Part shown: positions 53,461-64,000 of the stretch, in pieces
How positions within the stretch are numbered: the first letter of the stretch is position 1
Layout of the letters: every line of letters starts with the position of its first letter
Source: Piezodorus guildinii
Taxonomy: Eukaryota; Arthropoda; Insecta; Hemiptera; Pentatomidae
Assembly: GCA_023052935.1 (NCBI GenBank)
Contig: CM041292.1
Location: 147,684,439-147,748,438 of the forward strand
DNA: 64,000 nucleotides
Reading direction: 5' to 3'
Notes under the pieces: model-generated
The model's input: only the letters and a program-made list of their open reading frames with translations
Told to the model about the DNA's origin: nothing
Database searches by the model: none
Made by a program: the position numbers and the translations under genes

Positions 53461-54450
53461 GCTGTTTATTTATACACTAATACATACATAAATACATAAT
53501 AATGATAAGCGGGAGCAGTTACTCTTTCCACTTTTTAATGAATCACGTTATTTATTGGTGCCAGATCTTAATTTAAATCTGCGAAATCTACAATACATAG
53601 AAACAAGTATAAATAGCCATAACTACTATAATAAGTTTGAGCTTTCGATGAAACACAAATTATATAGTATTATATATATATATATAGTTGTATGACGAAT
53701 AAGGCTTAAACTTTTTACTAAATATTATACATTAAAAATTTATGTTGCCATATTATTTAATCTAAAGCATGTTTTTCAAACGAAACTTTTTATTTAAATT
53801 AACTTTTTTTCAACTTTAAGTTACTTTAATACCTCATAAGTTTATTGTAACAGCCGAGGTAAGTGAAAATCGTATGTTGTGTAAATTATTGGGATATAAA
53901 AATACTAAAATCGGGTTTAAAAATGCGAGGGTGGATGATGGTGGGTAAAAAAATGGATAATGGGTGTTTTTTTACGTCAAATAAAAAAATAAATACAATA
54001 AAAATCGGGATAAAATCATTTTTTTTTGTTTTGTTTAGGGACACCCGAATCACCTAGCGGTATGAAATATACTTTAAGATCAATTCAAATACCTACCGAA
54101 TATATATGCAAAATTTTATAAAAATCAATCGATTCGTTTCTGAGGAGTACAACCATGGAAAAAGATTTTAATATATTGGATTTGTGAAGTAGACATAACA
54201 ATTTATATTGTGTTATATTATCCTACGTTTTTCACCCAACTTTAAGTAAATTTTAATTCTTTACTTTCGTCTAAAAATAATTTATCCGACAATAAGATTA
54301 AAACATTTTGTACGAATTCAAATTTACTATATGTCCATGTCAAGATTTTAGACGTTTTAAGGTTCATATTTTTAACGAATCTGTTTTTTCTATTGGAGAT
54401 AGTTTCTCATTAAAATTAATTTTATGAAATAGCGATTCCTTTCATTTTAA
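53461..54450. other. AT-rich stretch with an R900 5' tip (53852-53885) and (AT)n (53668-53690)
   Basis: GAGGTAAGTGAAAATCGTAT (53855-53874) is the reverse of the R900 5' terminus; the remainder of R900 is not recognisable on its left. Nothing else identified. Confidence 0.45.
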
Positions 54451-54457
54451 TTTTGTC

Positions 54458-54745
54458 ATGTTCCTGTTTCTTTTCCAGCTGTCGTCTCTTGAGAAAAGAT
54501 TTGGCCTAAGGGTTGAGATTAAGAATTTTCGTGGAGAACTTTTATCGGAAAGAAAGGGGACAATAGGCGGGAAAGAATGGAGGGATGGCATTCGAGAGCC
54601 GTTAATTTATGTGGGGGGCACCCACCACCGAAAGGGGAAAGGGGCCCTGAGAATGACGTTTACATTTCCTCAATCCATTTGTAGTGAAATCTACTTTTTT
54701 TTATCCTCTTTATCACCCTCTTCTCCGAGAAGAACTTCTGATTGA
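54458..54745 (+). other. Unrecognised 95-codon open frame preceded by a splice-acceptor-like tract
   Basis: TTCTTTTCCAG at 54468-54478 is a good 3' splice-site shape. The following 88 codons to TGA 54743-54745 are GC-richer than the surroundings and basic at first (LEKRFGLRVEIKNFRGELL). No domain recognised; hydrophobic near the end. It may be a terminal exon, or chance. Confidence 0.2.
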
Positions 54746-55778
54746 TCGTCCGCCGAAAGAATTTTCGGTTTTTGTTCTGGCGGAAAAAATGCCTGCAGAT
54801 TTTGGAACTTAACCAGGGAGAGACAGTTGACCGCTACACAATTTTCTTAAACTATGAGAAAAAAACCTCAAACTGAAAAATTAATTTTAAAAACGAAAGT
54901 GCAAATATTTATTATTGATTTAGATAAATTAGCTAACAAAATATAACGCACCAAGGAAAACTGACATTTTTAAAATTATTTTGAAAAAGAAAAACGGAAG
55001 ACTATGTCGTATATTCGTTTTCAATTATAGTATTGGTATACTATACCTGAGAAGATGCTATGAATCTAAAATAGGACAGTTTCCAGGCTACAAGCTAAAG
55101 CGTTCCTTAGAAGGGCTATACAAAAAATAAACCTCTTCACTCCTAGAACAGGGATAGTGCGGTACCGGTTGAGCTTAGCCCGGACAGAAGAGGCAGCGCA
55201 AGTCCAGCCGCGGACGGAGGAAGTTGGGGGTCCAAGCCAGGGAAGAATTTTGCAGTTATATCCAAAGGTACCTTTTTACATGTAATATTATGTGTTAAAT
55301 CTTAGCAAGCTTCAGTAATCTCGACAAGGAACAATGCCTCACTGTACCAAGTTTTTATGTGTGATAATATGTGTTATTTTATAAATAAATGTGTATTTCA
55401 AGTTAATCACTTTATTCACCTTTATGCCACCTGATCCCAATGATTAATTGATTAACATGATACTTTTAGAAAAGAAATCCAATAGTTTTACATAATAATA
55501 ACCCATTTTTTTTTACATTAATTAATACAGCTTCGGAGTCACCGCTGCATCAGAAAAGTAGCGGCCGAAACATAGTAAAGAGTATTTTTAATTAAAAAAA
55601 AAAAAAAAAATAACAATCCTGGTTCTGGTAAATAATATTCTAAACAGTGATGGGCAAATACTAAAAAAAAAAAATAAGTACGGACTACTGTACTCAATTA
55701 ATATTGGATCTGAAGTAATGTACTCGGTATTTTTTTTCATACCCTCTGGTTTTATTTACACAAAATACAAATACAAAT
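54746..55778. other. Unassigned stretch
   Basis: A decayed hammerhead-like scrap at about 55540-55572 (GCGGCCGAAACATAG; CTGATGA element not intact). GC-richer strip near 55145-55225. A-runs near 55595 and 55663. Confidence 0.35.
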
Positions 55779-56818
55779 ATGATATGTACATGTCACTACA
55801 CAGCTGAACTTCATTTAATAGCCTCCGCTCTACATTACTCTCTGACAGTGACTAACGTAATGTTGAAAGATCTGGGCAAGTCGGTAAGCTTCATATGGGT
55901 CCTAAGCCACGTTGGGATTACTGGTAATGAACTTGCGGACAAAGCAACAAAACAAGCACTCACTCTCCAAGGGCGAGGAACAGCCATCTTAATCCCGTCT
56001 GAGCTTAGTCGACCACTCAAGGTACAAGTAGTGGACTACTGGCAGGCAATGTGGGACGAGAGTCCGGCGAGTAAGTTAAAGCTTATAAAAAAAAATTGTA
56101 AAGCCCTAGTCCACATAAAGCCGTGGCAGCAGCAGGGAGGAAGTTGCATTGACCCGACTGCCGATAGGACACATCCGACTGACACATTCCTACATTTTCG
56201 CTCGCGAGCCTGTACCCCTGTGCCAACATTGCAATGGAGCCCTCTCGATTAATCATATCATTCAAGAATGCCCGTATTATAGGCCGCAGCTTCACAGAAT
56301 GGGGCTCATTCCAGATACATCGAAAGTTCTGGAATATAATGAGGATTTAATTAAATGAATCTTTAAATTTCTTCGAATGCTGGAGTTCTGACACTGGTCA
56401 GATTCTCCTCTCAAGTGCGGTGTGATTGTGGCTAAGGCGCCCTAACTTAGCTTCCGCTGGCTCTCACCAGTGATCCGGCTGAGAGGGTGGCGCTGGGATC
56501 CTTTGGGATCCTTCGACAAGTGGTGGGACAAGCCCCGTCCGGGGTTCCATAGTTGATTGTAAATATTTTACATACGTATGTATGAATGTGAAATGTTTTG
56601 TTTCTTTGTTAACTTCATTTATTTGCATTTATTTTATCTACAATTTTCGTTATTGTATACGTTTATTTAGTTTGGTTCCATTTTATGTAATTTGCCATTT
56701 CTTTTGTTTATATTGTATGAATGGGATCCTTTAGCAATATTATTATTGTCCATTGTGACAAACTGTAAAACATACGAATAAAAAAATAAAAATAAATAAA
56801 TAAACAAATAAAAAAAAA
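55779..56818 (+). pseudogene. 5'-truncated LINE with RNase H-like and Cys/His tail (I/Jockey group)
   Basis: The first frame (55779-56252) carries YTAELHLIASALHY and VSFIWVLSHVGITGNELADK, the second and last conserved blocks of an RNase H domain; the middle of the domain is missing, so there is an internal deletion as well as 5' truncation. A frameshift near 56155 leads to 56149-56358: LPIGHIRLTHSYIFAREP, CQHCNGALSINHIIQEC (CX2CX7HX4C) and the stop. The 3' UTR (56359-56790) matches 24390-24741 and ends in AATAAAAAAATAAAAATAAA and an A-run. RT and endonuclease are absent. Confidence 0.85.
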
Positions 56819-56869
56819 AAAAAATTTCCTTGAAAAAACCCCTTACTACCTAAATTATAAACTTTACCA

Positions 56870-57140
56870 TCTTCATAATTGAAACTTTATTCCAAAAACA
56901 TTTTTTTGTTACAACTTTATTTATTTATTCTTAATTAGCCTTTCGCAAATTTACACTTATCTTTATAAATTAATTTTTTCATTCATACTTCATTGATTTC
57001 CCTATTTATACAGTTTATTTACAATTAAGATTATTTATTTATTTTCTCCTTCTTCTAAAAGTCTAACAATTATGTGTGCGTTAGTATAGGCGTTGATGAC
57101 CTTTATGTTTTACGCCTTAAAGCCCTAATTAACAATAACA
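56870..57140 (+). repeat. LINE 3' end fragment
   Basis: TAGTATAGGCGTTGATGACC, TTTATGTTTTACGCC, then TTAACAATAACAAC resembles the end of the LINE tail at 26395-26840 and of the one at the left edge. No coding part identified, so the left boundary is approximate. Confidence 0.45.
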
Positions 57141-59347
<2,207 letters not shown>

Positions 59348-59605
59348 CTGTGCGGCGTGGTCTAGTGAATAGTGTCTACTGTTCTCCGGGTTCTGGGTTC
59401 GAATCCCGGCTATGACTGGATATTATTTATTATGTTAATTCAGACAGGGGGTGACCCTCGGGTATGGAGACCTTCCTTGGGCGAACCCAGCATTTACAAA
59501 GTGGGTATCCAAATTGGAAAAAAATCTAGCGGCTAAGCGTGATCAAGGCGTTATCAACTCATTGCACGGCCTAGAAACAGTACGATACTACAGATACTAA
59601 GTATA
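59348..59605 (+). mobile_element. tRNA-derived SINE, family 2
   Basis: A-box TGGTCTAGTGA (59358-59368) and B-box GGTTCGAATCC (59396-59406) in correct spacing for a tRNA-like pol III promoter. The body GGTGACCCTCGGGTATGGAG, GTGGGTATCCAAATTGG is shared with 345-585. It ends near ACTACAGATACTAAG. The TSD was not resolved. Confidence 0.8.
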
Positions 59606-61948
59606 AGCTCATTTTTATATTTTCAAGTTGGTCTATCAATGTGCTCTTTAATCTGTAATATTAACAAGCCCTGAAGGACGGTCACGCTGTAACTTGAGTA
59701 ATTAACGTTACAAATTGTAATTCATCTGAGTAAATTATGCGCCTCTTCAGATTACTGGTTAATTATTTATAGTAGCATGTGTTTAGCTGAACCCTATCAA
59801 GATTAACGAGCTAGTACGGGTAATTAATCACTTGAAGGTTAGCCATCAAAGCTTCAATGAAACCGACCACGATTCATCGAACTTAAAATTTACGACAGTT
59901 CAATGAGATTTATGGAATATGTTTAGAAACTGTACTTGAAGTAGATATATTTTGCTTTCGATTAATTAAATATTCAACTCGTGAAACTTTTTTTCGTTCA
60001 TTCAAATTATTCAATCATTATAACACATACATATATTAATCAACACGAATGTTATAAACAGCAATGCCAGCGGACTTTGCCAAAACAGATCATTTCGCTT
60101 TAGGTTTCGACCCCTTGTGTTTGTAATTCATTCCATTCATCTTTAAAATACAAGGGAAATAATGTATAAAAGTTATTCGTTCTCTGGTCTCCTTAAGTTT
60201 GAATTTATCGTAGAAAATTAAATAAAACTAGTCTTTCTCTCAGATGAATACTAATAAGTTAGAATTAATTCTGCGGATAGTAATTTTAAATTTAAGCATG
60301 AATATTTTTTTCTGTTTAACGGTTTTATATTAATGCATGATGAATCGTGGCTCCCAACTCTTTATCTTTCCATCATCAGGTTAAGATTACGTTTCATGAC
60401 ATTATATATTTTTAAGTATTGAGAACACTGAGGGGTGGAAATTCGTTATTGGATAACTATTATATTAATTAAATAAATATTGATAAACCTCAATAAGCCT
60501 AGCTCGGCAAATGTTCAACCTACCTTCCTAGTTTTCCTCACAGGCTCTCCCGCGGTACCAGGGACCCTGGTAGTTTCCCACATTGGTAGTCGACAAGAAT
60601 GTTAAGGGTGTTTAAATGATAAAAATAATATCAATTTGATTTTACCGATAGTCCTTTGGTTTTAGACACAACTTTGGAGAAAAATTCTCAATCATTTTTC
60701 ATCCTCCTAAACATTTTGGTTGCAGTATTTTGAATAAATTATCCAAAAAAAAAGTCGAGATGATGTAAATTGCTGTCTGAAAATATGACTATTAGACCTT
60801 AAACGTTCAGTATATTTTTGAGTTCTGCCGATAGGTAGTTTTTCTACAAATTGTGATTATTTAACGTTTTCCTTATCATCATTTGATTTTTTCAACAGTA
60901 CAGTTGTAATTTCAATAAACATAATTATAATAAAAAATATATGTACTAATGACAATTTTGCAAAAATATTGTAATATATTATTCACTAAAGTTAATTTTT
61001 TCTGTAGGGTCGTGGATTACTGCTATGTTGTCATGAAAAGTTTATTCCTAACGGGTGTTGTATATTGTTTACTAGAACAAAAAAAAAATGTATATATTGT
61101 GTATTTTCCAACTATCTCAAAGAACTAGAAGAAATTCCGTCTTGCTCAGCCAAATACATTTTCACAATTCTTTTACCTGATAAATATAGAATGTAGACTA
61201 TTATAAAACCAAGAGTAGACGAAAGTACCGATATTTCTACTTGTAATGTGAATGGAAAGGATTCATGTAGGCGTATTTTTCATTCATGGTTTTGATTATA
61301 CACCGTTATCGCAGGGGTGATGTGGAAAAATGGATGACATAATGGCTTGAGGCAGGTGTTGGGAGTTGATGAGGGTCACCTACCGACAAGCTCATTAATT
61401 ATTCTTTGGAGCCCTGACACACAATACCTTCAAAAATAAGTTTATCAACGCCCTTTATGCCACACCGGGTTAAACACCACCTATTTACAATGTATATAAG
61501 GCCCGAGGTAAACTCAATACCTTCATGATAAACTTTATCATGTAAGACATTTATAAAAACCTCACCACTAAATTTGAGAACTCTCGCTTTTATACAACAA
61601 AAATATATGCTCATTTATTTAGTGAAAGATTTTTTTTTTTTAACCTAGATAAAAAAAATAAAAAAAATGGACTAGTCTAATGTAACGATATCCAAGACTT
61701 TTGGAGCTTTTAATCATTAAATAAAAGTAAAAAAATATTACACCGATATAATCCTCCATTTTTAATGTTTTCTTGTACCTTTTCTAGTGTTTCAATTAAT
61801 ATTGTGGTTTTATCCTTCCATAGTAACAATTTGCTACTATTAACTGAAAAATCTTTAAAAAAAAAGTCTTAATTTATACTGGAGCAAGTCTCTTTAAAAT
61901 AATATCAAAAGAAATATAAGAAGATCTAAAGTTTCTTATAGTAAAACA
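59606..61948. other. AT-rich stretch, no supported gene
   Basis: The 71-codon minus frame at 61399-61614 shows no domain. A GC-richer strip near 60535-60580 (CCCGCGGTACCAGGGACC) is palindromic but short. Nothing else recognised. Confidence 0.35.
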
Positions 61949-62831
61949 TCTCTTGTTCACAACACACGACTTTCACTTGTCCCTGTTGTTTAAATCAATT
62001 TAAGAATTTTGAAAAGTGTTTACAGTTCGTGAGATAACATTAAGTTTCAATAAAAACATGTGTTTTATCAATTAATGTAATGTATATATTATATCCGACA
62101 ATCAGTTAGACATTAGTTTTATCGGTTTTTCATTTCTCTCTATTTATAATCAAATATTTTTATAATCAAGATGATATTTTTTCTAAAATATTTAGCTTTC
62201 CAACGGTATATTATAGATTAATATACTGTTTTTATGTAAAAAAACAAAACAAAATTGCATAAAAAAATGTTTTTGCTCTTTTCTACTTTATTTGGATATC
62301 GATATAATTGGACTTAAACATTTATCAATGCTAACAAGATGACATGTTTTTTTTTTTTTTTAATCTACAAAATTAAAGGTTATTTAGAGGAAGAAAATTC
62401 AAATATTCTGTATTTAAGCCCAGTTAGACTGTTTCGATCAGAATAAAACCTACACATTAAAGTCCACTAAATTTTACATCGTTACGGCCAGTTTAATCAA
62501 AATAGTTAGAGCCATTATAAAATCGTAAATAGGTGCAAAATGCATGGCAAAGTGCACAATTGTGTACTTGAGATCAGCAGATTTTAGTGAAAAGTTGCAA
62601 CATTTCGGGAGTATAATTTTCTTGAATAAGAAATTTCAGTTTTTTACGTATTTTTGTTTTCGCGCTAGACTTACCACATACACACACACACACCCACACC
62701 TTTTTGCGGGGCTTTGTTATTTGACTCAGAGGACACTAAAACGTGTATTTTCGTTGAAAACTGGAATTCGAACATTTTCACGATCACGGTAACTTTATTT
62801 TACTATATATTTCATGTAATAAGTTTAAAGT
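61949..62831 (+). mobile_element. R900 interspersed repeat, copy E (most diverged)
   Basis: CAACACACGACTTTCACTTG at the left; AACATGTGTTTTATCA, CTTTCCAACGGTATATTATA, AATAGGTGCAAAATGCATGG, (CA)n and CTAAAACGTGTATTTTCGTT in order; decayed 3' end AATAAGTTTAAAGT. The 82-codon 3' frame keeps RTLKRVFSLKTGIRTFSRSR. Confidence 0.8.
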
Positions 62832-62989
62832 AAAAGTAAAAAAAAAAAAAAAAGAAGAAAAAAGAAACACAAATGAATGATAGTAATATATAACACCGTT
62901 AATTATAATAATAATATTGAAAGTAAATTTTTAAAAAGAAAGAAAGTTTGCTTGTATGATTTTTATTTATTTCCCAACTTGTATTCATC

Positions 62990-63205
62990 TCTACTACAGG
63001 TTGTGTTTTGATTTGTTTGTTGTTGTTTTTAATTATTGTTATTTTCTTGTATATATTTGAATTTATTTATTTCCGATTTTATGTAATTTGACTTTATCAT
63101 TATTCTGTATGTATTGTATGAATGTGTACTACATCACTATTACTATGTTCATTATGCAACAAATTGTAATATTTCTCAATAAATAATAAAAAAAAAAAAA
63201 AAAAA
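62990..63205 (+). repeat. LINE 3' UTR fragment with poly(A)
   Basis: TATTGTATGAATG (63112-63124) and CAAATTGTAATATTTCTCAA TAAATAATAAA followed by ~20 A and GAAA repeats. Closest to the Jockey element 2 3' UTR. No coding sequence is retained. Confidence 0.75.
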
Positions 63206-64000
63206 AAGAAAGAAAGAAAAGATTCATTCATACGAATCCTAATTAAAAATTTAGTATCAAAGAGATTTGCAATGTTGCTGAGATGTTGATAAAATCATAG
63301 AGTTAAATGTACAAATAAAAGGGGAAAGATATTATAAATAAATAATCGTTTATCTCTGTTTTATTTGCGATTTCTAAAGAAGCTTGCAAATTTATTTAAG
63401 TTTCTTTGGAAAACGAACTGATAGGGAATGATTGAACAAAACGGATTTAAAGGTGGGAAAATTATGAGGGTGACGAATATACGAGTATAAAGGAATATAA
63501 TTCCATATGGACGAGGATCGAATTAGGAAAGATCCTGTTTATAATGATTACCCACTTTTTTATTATGATGGAAATATTTCAGACCTTTACAGTATTAGAT
63601 AAGAAAATGCAACCTATACTGTTAATAATAATACATAAATATCATCTCAAAATATTTAATCACATATTTGAAACCTTAAAAAGCTTTAATAGCTTTTAGT
63701 GAATTAAGAATGGCAGTTTAATTTTATTTAATAGTTAAATAAGTGATAATTACACATTCTTAAAAAAATTAAAATTGACAAATCTTAAAATGTATCAATG
63801 TATAGAAAAATAGCTCACGTGAAAAATCGAGTACAAGCAATAGTAATTGAACATTCGCACATTCCGACCTACGTTGGGAATAAAAAGCAGAGATTACAGG
63901 ACCATTTTTGGGTCAAAACTATTATGCTTTGCCTAATTAAGGTAACAAGATAAAGTTTTATAAATAACTGATTTGCTTTTCGAGACACAATACATTATAT
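63206..64000. other. AT-rich right edge, nothing recognised
   Basis: No open frame, repeat end or RNA signal seen. Confidence 0.35.

Noticed and set aside
55535..55575. Fourth hammerhead ribozyme
   Set aside because: GAAAC is present, but the CTGANGA half is not intact.

Overview
This window is AT-rich, repeat-dominated nuclear DNA from an animal, most likely an arthropod and probably an insect. The evidence is the set of Jockey-, R1- and CR1-like LINEs, a tRNA-Trp-primed Ty3/Gypsy element with a CHCC Gag finger, tRNA-derived SINEs, Penelope-like hammerhead motifs, and a mitochondrial-type ClpP protease gene. The species cannot be fixed from the sequence; a hemipteran-like insect is only a guess. 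There are no operons, ribosome binding sites, CRISPR arrays or standalone tRNA/rRNA genes.

Layout. 1-9.4 kb: a LINE 3' end, a reversed SINE, a ~0.9 kb DNA transposon-like unit carrying six copies of a GGGGCTAGTTGAGC-like motif, a CR1-like LINE tail, a ~1.1 kb element with ~65 bp inverted ends, a 21-bp coding minisatellite, a ~110-bp satellite that decays rightward, and an orphan Jockey 5' UTR. 9.4-15.6 kb: SINEs, including a tail-to-tail inverted pair, and the first full copy of an interspersed repeat I call R900. 15.6-20.2 kb: a complete CsRn1-type Ty3/Gypsy element on the minus strand with LTRs, TSD, PBS, PPT, gag and a broken pol. 20.2-30 kb: Penelope-like inverted ends, a MITE, several truncated LINEs and another R900 copy. 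30.4-34.8 kb: full-length but frameshifted Jockey element 1 (minus). 34.8-46 kb: a near-perfect 94-bp inverted repeat with a hammerhead core, another hammerhead-like locus, a SINE and three R900 copies. 46.1-50.7 kb: full-length Jockey element 2 (minus) with an intact 894-residue ORF2. 50.9-51.6 kb: ClpP (plus), the only clear host gene, followed at once by a 394-bp MITE. 51.7-64 kb: LINE tails, a second SINE copy, one more R900 copy and microsatellites.

How it fits together. Jockey 2 inserted (11-bp TSD) about 195 bp upstream of the ClpP start codon and head-to-head with it, so the LINE's presumed 5' UTR promoter and the ClpP promoter region are adjacent. The autonomous LINEs could supply reverse transcriptase to the SINEs and truncated copies. 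Four LINE 3' UTRs here share an exact 13-nt block, which suggests a common RT-recognised 3' end. The R900 family (at least six long copies plus fragments, 12-bp subterminal inverted repeats, a recurring 3' reading frame) is the best candidate for an undescribed element in this window.
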